Source of the DNA: Salinirussus salinus
Lineage (GTDB): Archaea; Halobacteriota; Halobacteria; Halobacteriales; Haloarculaceae
Reading direction: 5' to 3'
DNA: 64,000 nucleotides
NCBI RefSeq assembly: GCF_009831455.1
Contig: NZ_WOWO01000002.1
Location: 1-64,000, forward strand
How positions within the stretch are numbered: the stretch's first letter is position 1; each line of letters opens with the position of its first letter. The notes beneath the pieces were generated by a model. The model was not told the DNA's origin. It searched no databases and was given only the letters and a program-made list of their open reading frames with translations. Of the stretch, positions 26,793 to 34,357 are shown in pieces. A program made the translations under genes and the position numbers.

Positions 26793-27449
26793 TCAGTTCA
26801 TGCCCAGCCCGGCGACCGTCTCCCTGGTGACGTCCCCGAACGAGAGCAGCGTCCCGCCGTGCTCGTCGCTGAACGAGTCGGCGTCGGCCTCGGCCGAGAA
26901 CCCGATGAGGTCACGGCCCATGGCCCCCTTCACCTCGGAGTTGGCGACGAAGGTCACCTCGGTCGCGTCGACGAAGGCGTCGGCCTCGGGGTGGGTACTG
27001 ATCAGCGTCGAGTCGCCGTCCTGGGTGAGCGTGTAGTCCACGCTCGAGTAGTCCGTGACGTAAAACGCCGTGCGCTCCCAGCCACGGTCCTGGCGCTCGA
27101 AGTCGTACTGGAACGCCTCCCACGTGCTGTCGAACCGAGCGGGGTTGTCGTGGCCAGACGGCTGCTCGTCCCGGTAGAATATCTCCGTGCTCGGCCCGGG
27201 GTGGTTCGGGATCACCATCCCGCAGACCTCACACTGGTCTTCGGTCGTCAGCGTGACCGGCTCGGGTGTGTCCCCCTCGCCGCCGCCCCCGAGGCAGCCG
27301 GCGACGCTCGCGGCGGCTGCCGCACCCACCCCTCCCAGTACCCGACGGCGCGTGACGTCCCCGACCCGGCGTCCCCGCTCCGGCCCCTCTCCGCCCCCGT
27401 GCGAGGGGACGTGTGAGTGCCCGTGAGCGTGATGAGAGTGGTCGCACAT
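26793..27449 (-). CDS. nosL: NosL copper-binding lipoprotein
   Basis: A 218-residue NosL, the Cu(I) chaperone for nitrous-oxide reductase. The metal motif is Cys73-E-V-Cys76-G-Met78, a Tat-type signal TRRRVLGGVGAAAAASVAGC ends in lipobox Cys52, and the core has Y-V-T-D-Y-S and E-V-K-G-A-M-G-R-D-L. Ahead of the signal stands a 30-residue tail with seven His in the first 17 residues, which may bind metal in the cytoplasm. No good later start exists (the codon before TRRR is GTC), so ATG 27449 is kept. It is the first gene of the nosLDFY run. Confidence 0.88.
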   Translation of the reverse strand: MCDHSHHAHGHSHVPSHGGGEGPERGRRVGDVTRRRVLGGVGAAAAASVAGCLGGGGEGDTPEPVTLTTEDQCEVCGMVIPNHPGPSTEIFYRDEQPSGHDNPARFDSTWEAFQYDFERQDRGWERTAFYVTDYSSVDYTLTQDGDSTLISTHPEADAFVDATEVTFVANSEVKGAMGRDLIGFSAEADADSFSDEHGGTLLSFGDVTRETVAGLGMN

Positions 27450-27600
27450 CGTTGGCTACTGTTGGCACTGTCTACTGAAATACTCGTCACTCCTTCCCGG
27501 ACGGCTGAACTCGACGACGGATTTATGCGACCCGGTTTTGGCGTTCTAGACGCGTACTACGCCCGCCGCCGCGACCGCGGGCGAGCGGCCGCCGGCGCCC

Positions 27601-27690
27601 GGTCCCAGCCGACTGCCCCTCTCGGGCGCCGGCCGCAACCGACCGCCACTCCCTGGCCCCGGCCGAAACCGACCGCAGTTCCCGGATTCG
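27601..27690. repeat. Three 30-bp imperfect tandem repeats in the nosL-SCO divergent region
   Basis: Units begin at 27601, 27631 and 27661, exactly 30 bp apart. Units two and three share GGCCG-A-ACCGACCGC and are close, while the first is more diverged (GGTCCCAGCCGACTGCC). Degenerate GC-rich sequence precedes them. They lie within the 292-nt non-coding stretch 27450-27741 between divergent genes and may be regulatory or a slippage product. Confidence 0.7.
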
Positions 27691-27703
27691 AGGATCACAC
27701 CAG

Positions 27704-27739
27704 ACGACTCTTGTGTGGAAATTCCAAAGCTCGAGTCGT
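27704..27739. promoter_or_regulatory. Palindromic operator candidate upstream of the SCO gene
   Basis: An outer inverted repeat ACGACTC (27704-27710) / GAGTCGT (27733-27739) encloses an inner perfect palindrome TGGAA-A-TTCCA (27716-27726). It ends 2 nt before the SCO ATG, where a bound regulator would block initiation, or it may form an mRNA hairpin masking the start. Confidence 0.4.
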
Positions 27740-27741
27740 AG

Positions 27742-28407
27742 ATGAGGCGACGCACATACCTCCAGGTGGCTGCAACGCTCGGCGCGGCGGGGCTGGCGGG
27801 CTGCTCGGCCAGCGGCGCCGGTAACCCCGACGTGGTGCTCCCGGAGCCGGACCGGGAGTTCGACAGCAGCGACCTGCCGTACCCGGCCTGGGGCGAGCGG
27901 CTCCCCGACGTCACGCTCCCGGCGCCGCTGGCGGACCGTGAGGTCGCTCTCCGGTCCGTCGACCGCCCGCAGCTGCTGACGTTCTTCTACAGCCACTGCA
28001 ACAGCGTCTGTCCGGTGCTCATCTCGGCGCTCCGGAACGTCCAGACGCACGCGCTGAACGAGGGATACGGCGACGAGGTGGCGTTTCATCCGACCACCTT
28101 CGACCCCGAGCGCGACGACGCCGACCGCCTCCGGACCTACGGCGAGGAGATGAACGTCGACCTCGCCGCGGGTAACTGGCGGTTCCTCCGGCCGGCATCG
28201 AGAGGGCGGGCCGAGGAGGTCGTCGCGGAGCAGTTCGGCGTCTCCTTCGAGCGGACCCATCCCGAGGAGATGGAGGTGTACATGTTCGCACACGCCGCGC
28301 TGACGCTGCTCGTGAACGCCGACGGGTACGTCGAGCGCGCTTACCGGGAGAAACAGCCCGACCCCGAGACGATGATCGCGGACCTGGAGACGGTAAGGAA
28401 CGGATGA
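27742..28407 (+). CDS. SCO1/SenC family copper-delivery lipoprotein
   Basis: A 221-residue thioredoxin-fold SCO protein. The signal MRRRTYLQVAATLGAAGLAGC has a lipobox (Cys21) and twin Arg. The copper site is Cys86-N-S-V-Cys90-P, with the usual His later in MFAHAALTLLVNADG. SCO proteins load the CuA centre of cytochrome oxidase; NosZ has a CuA centre too, so delivery to NosZ is possible by context. Its stop overlaps the next ATG by ATGA, so it heads a coupled SCO-TlpA-CcdA operon divergent from nosL. Confidence 0.88.
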   Translation: MRRRTYLQVAATLGAAGLAGCSASGAGNPDVVLPEPDREFDSSDLPYPAWGERLPDVTLPAPLADREVALRSVDRPQLLTFFYSHCNSVCPVLISALRNVQTHALNEGYGDEVAFHPTTFDPERDDADRLRTYGEEMNVDLAAGNWRFLRPASRGRAEEVVAEQFGVSFERTHPEEMEVYMFAHAALTLLVNADGYVERAYREKQPDPETMIADLETVRNG

Positions 28408-28931
28408 ACCGGCGGCGACTCCTCACCGCACTCGCCGGGCTCGGGCTGACCGGCGGGAGCCTGCTTGCGGTCAGCCAGGGGCTCCCGGGCGGCTCCGACG
28501 GGCTCTCGGTCCGCGTCGAGACGGTCGACGCCGCCGGGTCGGAGGCCGGCCAGCTCGGCCTGCCAGTCCGCGGGCAGCCGGTGACCGTCGTTGACCTGTT
28601 CGCGACCTGGTGTGCGCCCTGCAGGGAACAGATGGATGCGCTCGGCGCGGTCCACCGCGAGTACGGCGACCGTGCGGCCTTCGTCTCCGTGACCAACGAG
28701 CGCGTCGGCGGGACGCTCACCCGGGCCGACATCAGGGAGTGGTGGCAGCGCCACGACGGCAACTGGACGGTGGGACTCGACCCCGAGAGCGCCCTCATGG
28801 CCGCGCTGGGCGCCGACGGCCTGCCCTACCTCGCGGTCGTGGACCGGTCCGGGACGGTCCGCTGGGAGCACGCCGGGCTCGTCGATGCCGACACTCTCGG
28901 CGACCGGCTCGACCGTCACCTGGAGGCATGA
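28404..28931 (+). CDS. TlpA/ResA-like exported thioredoxin
   Basis: A 175-residue thioredoxin-fold protein with active site W-Cys70-A-P-Cys73. The signal MNRRRLLTALAGLGLTGGSL has a Tat-like motif but no lipobox Cys, so it is anchored by its helix or released. The cis-Pro is in GLPYLAVVDRSG. Reduced by CcdA, it would keep cysteines of copper or heme proteins (SCO, apocytochrome c, CuA sites) reduced outside the membrane. It overlaps both neighbours by 4 bp. Confidence 0.87.
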   Translation: MNRRRLLTALAGLGLTGGSLLAVSQGLPGGSDGLSVRVETVDAAGSEAGQLGLPVRGQPVTVVDLFATWCAPCREQMDALGAVHREYGDRAAFVSVTNERVGGTLTRADIREWWQRHDGNWTVGLDPESALMAALGADGLPYLAVVDRSGTVRWEHAGLVDADTLGDRLDRHLEA

Positions 28932-29584
28932 CCGGAGCAGTTCCGGGCGCCGGCGTCCTGGCCTTCGCCCTCAGCGCCGGCCTGACGACGTTTTTCGCCC
29001 CGTGTGCGTTCCCGCTGTTGCCGGGTTACGTGGGCTACGCCCTGCAACAGAACGGCGTCCCCGGGGTCGCGGCCGCCGGGGCGGCCGCGGCCGGCGCGCT
29101 GGCGACGCTCGCCGCCGTCTCGGGGCTCGCCTTCGTCTTCGGGCGGGCGCTGACCGGCGTGTTGCCGGCGTTCGAACCGCTCGTCGGCCTCGGATTGGTC
29201 GTCTTCGGGGCACTGGTCGCCACGGACCGGGTCCCCGAGGTGCGGGTGCCGCTCTCCCGGCGTCCGGACTCGGTCGCCGGGTTCGGCGTCTTCGGCGCGG
29301 CCTATGCACTCGCCGCGGCCGGCTGTGTCGTCCCGCTCTTTCTGGGGGTGGTCGGCCAGGCGGCGACGCTCCCCGCACCCGCGGGCGTCGCAGTCCTGGG
29401 CGCGTACGCGGCGGGCGTCACCGCCCCGCTCGCGGGCATCACCCTCCTGACGGGAGCGGGCGTCGGCTCCTGGCGCTCCGCCGGCCGGCTCTCGCAGTAC
29501 GTCAAGCCCGTCGCCGGTACCGTGATGGTCGCCGCCGGACTCGGGCAGCTCTACCTCTCCGTCGCTGTGCTCGACGTGCTGTAG
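28928..29584 (+). CDS. ccdA: CcdA-like thiol-disulfide transmembrane protein
   Basis: A 218-residue membrane protein with six predicted helices. The electron-relay cysteines are Cys26 in FFAPCAFPLLPGYVGY and a second Cys near 132 in AAAGCVVPLFLG, as in the CcdA/DsbD membrane domain. It carries electrons from cytoplasmic thioredoxin to the exported TlpA/SCO proteins. ATG 28928 overlaps the TlpA stop (ATGA). The last gene of the operon; a non-coding stretch of 114 nt follows. Confidence 0.88.
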   Translation: MTGAVPGAGVLAFALSAGLTTFFAPCAFPLLPGYVGYALQQNGVPGVAAAGAAAAGALATLAAVSGLAFVFGRALTGVLPAFEPLVGLGLVVFGALVATDRVPEVRVPLSRRPDSVAGFGVFGAAYALAAAGCVVPLFLGVVGQAATLPAPAGVAVLGAYAAGVTAPLAGITLLTGAGVGSWRSAGRLSQYVKPVAGTVMVAAGLGQLYLSVAVLDVL

Positions 29585-29662
29585 AACCTCCTGACTCGGG
29601 CCCTCCGGGGCGGACACCGCGCCCGCCCCAGCGGATCCCGTTTCGTTGTTCAGCAGGGGTCA

Positions 29663-29668
29663 TTTTAA
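29663..29668 (+). promoter_or_regulatory. Probable TATA element of the halorhodopsin gene
   Basis: TTTTAA about 33 nt before ATG 29699 in an AT-rich 40-nt stretch. A second AT-rich motif, CTTACTTAAA, sits just upstream of the start and may be part of a control site. Confidence 0.45.
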
Positions 29669-29698
29669 TGTATCGTCAATCCTTACTTAAATTCGGTC

Positions 29699-30526
29699 AT
29701 GTTCGAAGCAGTACTCGGCGGAGAGGGTGCGCTACCGGCACTGGTCCCGCTCCAGGCAGACCTGATACAGGGCGACCAGCTGTTGAGTTCGTCGCTGTGG
29801 GTCAACGTCGCCCTGGCCGGGCTGGCGGCGCTGCTGTTCGCCTATATGGGCCGGAACGTCCGGGGGGACCGCGCCAGGATGATCTGGGTCGTGACGCTGT
29901 TCATCCCGCTGGTATCGATCTCGAGTTACCTCGGACTGCTCTCGGGGGTGACCATCGGCGTCCTCGAGATGCCCGCCGGACACCCGCTCGACGAGGCGGT
30001 CAGCCAGTGGGGGCGCTATCTCACGTGGGCGTTCTCGACGCCGCTGATCCTGGCGGCGCTCGGGTGGCTGGCCGACGTCGACCGCGCCGACCTGCTGGCC
30101 GTCGTCGCCGCCGACATCGGGATGTGTCTGACCGGCCTGGCGGCGGCGCTGACTACCTCCTCGCTTCTGATGCGGTGGGTGTTCTACGCCGTCAGCTGTG
30201 TGTTCTTCGCCGTCGTGCTGTACGCGCTGGTGTTCAAGTGGCCCGTGAGCGCGGAGGCCGCCGGAACCAGCGAGATCTTCTCGACGCTGCGGGCGCTGAC
30301 GGTCGTCCTCTGGCTGGGCTACCCGATCGTCTGGGCGGTCGGCATCGAGGGGCTGGCGCTCGTGGAGTCGGCCGGGCTCACCTCCTGGGGGTACTCCGCG
30401 CTCGACATCCTCGCGAAGTACGTCTTCGCGTTCCTGCTGTTGCGCTGGGTCGCCGACAACGAGTCGGTCGTCGAAAGCGCGGGGAGCGGTGCCGGGACCG
30501 CCGGTGCCACCCCGGCCGACGACTGA
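29699..30526 (+). CDS. hop: Halorhodopsin (light-driven chloride pump)
   Basis: A 275-residue seven-helix microbial rhodopsin. Retinal Lys240 lies in LDILAKYVFAFLLLRWV (helix G). In helix C, Arg106 is followed by Thr109, Ser113 and Ala120 at the positions of bacteriorhodopsin Asp85, Thr89 and Asp96. This T-S-A set marks an inward chloride pump rather than a proton pump. The segments WGRYLTWAFSTP, AADIGMCLTGLAAALTTS and LWLGYPIVWAVGIEGLALV match the halorhodopsin pattern. Length is normal, with an acidic C-tail. It uses light to take up chloride for osmotic balance during growth. Monocistronic. Confidence 0.95.
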   Translation: MFEAVLGGEGALPALVPLQADLIQGDQLLSSSLWVNVALAGLAALLFAYMGRNVRGDRARMIWVVTLFIPLVSISSYLGLLSGVTIGVLEMPAGHPLDEAVSQWGRYLTWAFSTPLILAALGWLADVDRADLLAVVAADIGMCLTGLAAALTTSSLLMRWVFYAVSCVFFAVVLYALVFKWPVSAEAAGTSEIFSTLRALTVVLWLGYPIVWAVGIEGLALVESAGLTSWGYSALDILAKYVFAFLLLRWVADNESVVESAGSGAGTAGATPADD

Positions 30527-30612
30527 CACTTTCTGCTACTCGCCTTCGGTCCGTCCGCTCGTGGTCCCGTGGCGGTGACCGGACGGTCGGGAACCGGCAG
30601 GAGTCCACGCGT

Positions 30613-30619
30613 TCTTAAC
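30613..30619 (+). promoter_or_regulatory. Probable TATA element of mch
   Basis: TCTTAAC centred about 25 nt before ATG 30641; the interval contains the hairpin-forming GGCCGGCCAAGCCGGCC. Confidence 0.4.
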
Positions 30620-30640
30620 GGTGGCCGGCCAAGCCGGCCC

Positions 30641-31570
30641 ATGGAGACGCTCAACCGGATGGCCACCGAACTCGTCGACGAGGCCATCGACTTCGCCGAG
30701 GAACTCACTATCGGGGTCCACGGCCTCACCGGCGACGCCGCGGTACTGGATTTCGGGGTCGAGCGGCCGGGTGCCGTGGAGGCCGGACTGTTGCTCGCGG
30801 AGGTCCAGACCGCCGGGCTGGCGACCGTCCAGACCGGCGTCGAGACCGTCGGGGGCGCCCCGCTGACCCACGTCGAACTCTCGACCGACCACCCGGCGCT
30901 GGGCCTGCTCTGTGCCGGTAAGGCCGGCTGGGAACTCAGCGTCGGCGACTTCGAGGGGCTGGGCAGCGGGCCCGCCCGCGCGCTCGTCGCCGAGGAGGAC
31001 ATCTTCGGTCGCGTGGGCTACCGGGAGGACGCCGACTTCGCCGTGCTGGCGGTCGAGACCGACCAGCTCCCCGGCGAGGAGGTCGCCAGCGCCGTTGCCG
31101 AGCGGGCCGGGGTCCCCGAGTCGGCGGTGTTTCTCCCCGCTTACGCCACAGCCTCTGTCACGGGCAGCGTCGTCGCCGCCTCCCGCGCCGCTGAGCTCGC
31201 GACCCTCCGGCTGGCGGAGTCCGGCTACGACCCCGCGAGCGTGCTCTCGGCGACCGGGCGGGCGCCGGTCGCGCCGGTCGCCGACGGGGAGGAGGCGGCG
31301 ATGGCCCGGACGACCGACGCACTCGTCTACGGCGGGCAGGTCCACCTCCACCTCGAGGACCCGGTCGAAGACCCCGAGGCGGTCGCCTCGACGGCTGGTG
31401 GGGAGTACGGGCAGCCCTGCGCGGACGTTTTCGAGGACGTCGACTGGGAGCTGGCCGACCTGCCCGTCGACTTCTTCGGCCCCGCGCAGGTGACGCTCGA
31501 CGTCCTCGGCGGGGAGACCCACGTCGTCGGCGAGACTCGCCCCGACGTGCTCGCCGAGAGCTTCTACTGA
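30641..31570 (+). CDS. mch: Methenyltetrahydromethanopterin cyclohydrolase-type protein
   Basis: A 309-residue Mch, which in methanogens interconverts methenyl- and formyl-tetrahydromethanopterin. Recognised by the start METLNRMATELVDEAI, the GLLLAEVQTAGLATV segment, LSTDHPALGLLCAGKAGWEL and the YGGQVHLHLED region with GQPCADVFEDVDWE near the C-terminus. Haloarchaea are not methanogens and mainly use folate-type C1 carriers, so its carrier there is uncertain; formaldehyde/C1 metabolism is inferred. TGA overlaps the next ATG by one base. Confidence 0.9.
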   Translation: METLNRMATELVDEAIDFAEELTIGVHGLTGDAAVLDFGVERPGAVEAGLLLAEVQTAGLATVQTGVETVGGAPLTHVELSTDHPALGLLCAGKAGWELSVGDFEGLGSGPARALVAEEDIFGRVGYREDADFAVLAVETDQLPGEEVASAVAERAGVPESAVFLPAYATASVTGSVVAASRAAELATLRLAESGYDPASVLSATGRAPVAPVADGEEAAMARTTDALVYGGQVHLHLEDPVEDPEAVASTAGGEYGQPCADVFEDVDWELADLPVDFFGPAQVTLDVLGGETHVVGETRPDVLAESFY

Positions 31571-32055
31571 TGCGCTACAAGGTGGTCCCCGGGCCGGTCG
31601 ACGAGGACCTGCTCCACGCGGTCAGCGAGGCAGTCCCGCTGGTCCCCGGCAGCGTCGAGGACTGCTGTACCCGGATCCGCGACCGGACTGGCGTCCCCTC
31701 CCGGGAGGAGGCACGCGAGTGGCTGACGTTCTGCCAGGCGCTCGGCCTGGTCGACGAGACCGACCGCGGCTACTACCGGGTGCGCGACCCGCCAGACGGT
31801 GAGGCGCTCGCGGCGGCCTTCGAGGACGGCGTCTTCGGCGCGCGGGAACTGCTCGAGGTGCTCGATGCCGCCGACGAGCCGCTCGACGCCGCGACGGCAT
31901 TCGCGGCGGTCCGCGACCGCGTCCCGAGGTGGGAGCGGGACCGCGACCCCGACTGGGAGGCCGAGTGGCACGGGCGGGTCCGGCGGCTGCTCGAGTGGGG
32001 CGTGGCCCTCGGCCACCTCGAGCGAGCGGACGACGGATACCGGCCCGCCGGGTGA
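31570..32055 (+). CDS. Conserved haloarchaeal winged-helix-like protein, coupled to mch
   Basis: A 161-residue soluble protein I cannot name. Its composition (helical, charged) and the sequence C-T-R-I-R-D-R-T-G-V-P-S-R-E-E-A-R-E-W-L, followed by FCQALGLVDETDRGYYRV, look like a winged-helix domain with wing GYYRV. A second one may lie in the C half (HGRVRRLLEWGVALGHLERADDGY). Start overlaps the mch stop (TGATG), so it is translationally coupled and may act with Mch or regulate it. DNA binding is inference only. Confidence 0.65.
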   Translation: MRYKVVPGPVDEDLLHAVSEAVPLVPGSVEDCCTRIRDRTGVPSREEAREWLTFCQALGLVDETDRGYYRVRDPPDGEALAAAFEDGVFGARELLEVLDAADEPLDAATAFAAVRDRVPRWERDRDPDWEAEWHGRVRRLLEWGVALGHLERADDGYRPAG

Positions 32056-32094
32056 TCGCGTGACTTATTCCTCTCAGTCGGGTACGTGACCCCG

Positions 32095-32772
32095 ATGACC
32101 GACGCTCCGGTCGAGGCAGTCCTGTTCGACATCGACGGCACGCTCGTCGAGTACGAGCGAACGCCCGGCGACCTGCTGCCGCTGGCTTTCGAGGCGGCCG
32201 GCGTCGACCCCTTCTTCGACGCTGCCGACTACGAGGCGCGTTACGGCGAGTTCGCCGAGGAGAGCGAGGACGTGCAGGACCTCCGGAAGCGGTGTTTCGC
32301 CGACATCGCCCGCGAGGAGGGTCGGGACCCGGAGGTCGGCCGGGCGGTCGCGCGGGCCTACGCGGCCGAGCGCGACCACACCAGGGTCGACCCCCTCCCG
32401 GGCGCGCACAGGGCGCTCAACGCGCTCGACTCCCGGTACAGCCTCGCCGCGGTCACGAACGGCGGGCCGGGGATGCAGGGGCGGAAGCTCGCTGCCGTGG
32501 GCCTCGACGACCGGTTCGAGACGGTCGTCCACGCCGGCTACGAGACGGCTGCCAAACCGGCTGTCGAGCCCTTCCAGGCGGCGCTGGAGTCACTCGGCGT
32601 GGCTCCCGAACGGAGCGTCTACGTCGGTAACTCCCTGGAGGCCGACGTCGCGGGCGCGAACCGGGCGGGCGTTCGGTCGGTGTGGTTCGACCGCGACGGG
32701 GTTGCGGACCCCGAGCCGGAGCCACACGGCCGCGTGAGCTCGCTGCACGCGCTCGTCGACGAGCCCTGGTGA
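32095..32772 (+). CDS. HAD superfamily hydrolase
   Basis: A 225-residue HAD phosphatase-like protein. Motif I is FDIDGTLVE, motif II in LAAVTNGGPG, the motif III Lys in TAAKPAVEPF and motif IV VGNSLEADVAGANRAG. With the C1-type helical cap (about 15-95) it resembles subfamily IA phosphatases such as phosphoglycolate phosphatase and haloacid dehalogenase-like enzymes. The substrate is not predictable. ATG 32095 starts right before the fold; a GTG at 32086 is the alternative. Confidence 0.82.
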   Translation: MTDAPVEAVLFDIDGTLVEYERTPGDLLPLAFEAAGVDPFFDAADYEARYGEFAEESEDVQDLRKRCFADIAREEGRDPEVGRAVARAYAAERDHTRVDPLPGAHRALNALDSRYSLAAVTNGGPGMQGRKLAAVGLDDRFETVVHAGYETAAKPAVEPFQAALESLGVAPERSVYVGNSLEADVAGANRAGVRSVWFDRDGVADPEPEPHGRVSSLHALVDEPW

Positions 32773-32813
32773 GGCCCGGCGGCCCCCCGGACGTCACCAA
32801 CTCGGGCCGGCCT

Positions 32814-33593
32814 CTACCCGGCGCCGGCCCGGTGCTTCCGGAGCCACTCTTCCCAGGTTACCGTCCCGACGGCCCGGTCCGGGCAGGTGGCGTGGCCGGC
32901 ACGGAACGCCGCGGCCGTCGACCCGGGGAGCGGCAGGCGGAGGACCGGCCGCCGAACCCCCAGGACCTCGCGGTACGTCTTCGCGAGTTCGCCGACCGAC
33001 TCGACCTCCGGACCGCCGACATCGGGGACCCGGCCGGCCGCCTCGACCGTCGCGTACTCGGCGACGGCGTCGGCGACCTCGCCCACGTCGACCGGCTGGT
33101 TCTCGAACCGCGTCGGGAGGGGCCACACCGGGAGCCGCGCCACGGCCCCCAGCAGGTCGTGGACGAACGGGTGAAACTGCGTCGCCCGGAGAACGGTCGA
33201 CGGGACGTCGCTGTCTGCGACGAGTCGCTCGGCCGTCAGTTTGTGCTCGTAGTAGCTGTACGGGATGTCGTCGATACCGACGATGGAGGGGTGGACGACG
33301 TTCTCGACCGCCTCCTCCGTCGCGGCAGTCAGGAGCCGCCGGGTCCCGTCGACGTCGACCGCCTCGGTGTCTCCCCGGGGCGCGGTGGCGGCGTGGACGA
33401 CCACGTCGACGTCGTCGAGGGCGGCGTCGAGGCCGGCCCCGGTCGCGAGGTCGACCTCGACCCACTCGGCGGTTCCGCCGTCGTCGGGTGGCGAGCGGCT
33501 GGCGGCGCGCACTTCGTGGCCGGCCGCTGACAGGCGTGGTCGCAGTGCACTCCCGAGTGTTCCGGTCGCACCGGTCAGTAGCGTGACTCCCAT
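32814..33593 (-). CDS. NAD(P)-binding atypical SDR (NmrA/complex I NDUFA9-like)
   Basis: A 259-residue Rossmann protein. The nucleotide motif T-G-A-T-G-T-L-G is at 7-14, followed by AASRSP after the second strand, DVDVVVHAATAP and VDVDGTRRLLTAA. A Y-x3-K (YYEHK) is present, while the usual catalytic Ser is in HPSIVG. The late TRFENQPVDVGEVADAVA is typical for the extended/atypical SDR group that binds NAD(P)H in electron-transfer or sugar-nucleotide contexts. Function unknown. It faces the HTH regulator divergently. Confidence 0.8.
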   Translation of the reverse strand: MGVTLLTGATGTLGSALRPRLSAAGHEVRAASRSPPDDGGTAEWVEVDLATGAGLDAALDDVDVVVHAATAPRGDTEAVDVDGTRRLLTAATEEAVENVVHPSIVGIDDIPYSYYEHKLTAERLVADSDVPSTVLRATQFHPFVHDLLGAVARLPVWPLPTRFENQPVDVGEVADAVAEYATVEAAGRVPDVGGPEVESVGELAKTYREVLGVRRPVLRLPLPGSTAAAFRAGHATCPDRAVGTVTWEEWLRKHRAGAG

Positions 33594-33648
33594 ACGAGTC
33601 GGTTCGGTCCGGGTGGCCGAGTCGACACTGCCGGAGTCGCCCGGGGGG

Positions 33649-33655
33649 GTTTAAG
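33649..33655 (+). promoter_or_regulatory. Probable TATA element of the HTH regulator gene
   Basis: GTTTAAG centred 28 nt before ATG 33680. On the minus strand the same AT-rich spot reads CTTAAAC and could also serve the divergent SDR gene. Confidence 0.45.
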
Positions 33656-33679
33656 TCCGGCGGCCGGCCCGACACCGGC

Positions 33680-34336
33680 ATGAAGCACGTCCGGGTGACG
33701 CTGACCGCCGACGGGCGCGAGACGGAGGTCCATCCGATGTACGACATCGTGGCCAACGCGGAGTTCGTCGAGCGCGCGACGGCCATGCAGTGGAACACCG
33801 CGGACGACGAACTCGGGATCCTCCACTACGTCGAGGGGGACCTCGAGGCGTTCGAGGCAGCCGTCTCCGGCGTCGACGAAGTCATCGACTACACACTCGA
33901 ACCCGCCGGCGACGACGCGTTTTACGCGTACGTCTGGGACGCCATGACGGAGTCACTCCGTGAGTTCTTCGGAGCTATCGCCCGGGGTGGCGTGGCCGTC
34001 GTTCCACCCATCGTCTACCACGAGGACGGAACGGTGACCCTGTCTGCCTTCGGCCCGTCGGAGGCGCTCCAGGAGACGCTGGTGGCCGACTATTCGCCTG
34101 TCGAACTGACCGTCGAGGAGATCGGCGGCCTGTCGGCCATCGGCGCGGCAGCCGAGAGCCGCCTCAGCGACCGCCAGCGCGAGGCGGTCGAGGCTGCGCT
34201 CGACCTCGGGTACTACGAGGTGCCTCGCGAGGCCGACCACGAGGCGGTCGCCGACCGGCTCGGCTGCGCGCCCAGCACCGCGGCCGAACACCTCAGAAAG
34301 GCGGAGTCGAAAGTCCTCCGGGCCACCTTCGCGTAA
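33680..34336 (+). CDS. Bat-type helix-turn-helix (HTH_10) transcription regulator
   Basis: A 218-residue regulator. The C-terminal 60 residues (about 158-213), LSDRQREAVEAALDLGYYEVPREADHEAVADRLGCAPSTAAEHLRKAESKVL in outline, are the haloarchaeal bacterio-opsin-activator HTH domain. The N-terminal half is the commonly associated sensor region (MKHVRVTL start, 'HPMYDIVA' segment) without GAF or PAS. It likely binds promoter DNA and may sense a small molecule. It could control the divergent SDR gene; halorhodopsin, 3 kb away, is a more speculative target. Confidence 0.82.
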   Translation: MKHVRVTLTADGRETEVHPMYDIVANAEFVERATAMQWNTADDELGILHYVEGDLEAFEAAVSGVDEVIDYTLEPAGDDAFYAYVWDAMTESLREFFGAIARGGVAVVPPIVYHEDGTVTLSAFGPSEALQETLVADYSPVELTVEEIGGLSAIGAAAESRLSDRQREAVEAALDLGYYEVPREADHEAVADRLGCAPSTAAEHLRKAESKVLRATFA

Positions 34337-34357
34337 CCGGCCGCCCCTCCGTGGCCA

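Noticed and set aside
27601-27690. Possible CRISPR array
   Set aside because: Three adjacent 30-bp units without spacers and with diverged sequence; no cas genes in the window.
29699-30526. Bacteriorhodopsin or sensory rhodopsin identity
   Set aside because: The Asp85/Asp96 equivalents are Thr109 and Ala120 with Ser113 between, the halorhodopsin set; no transducer gene is adjacent.
33680-34336. Regulator of halorhodopsin (Bat) by position
   Set aside because: The HTH type fits, but the gene is 3 kb away behind four unrelated genes and this HTH family has many members per genome.
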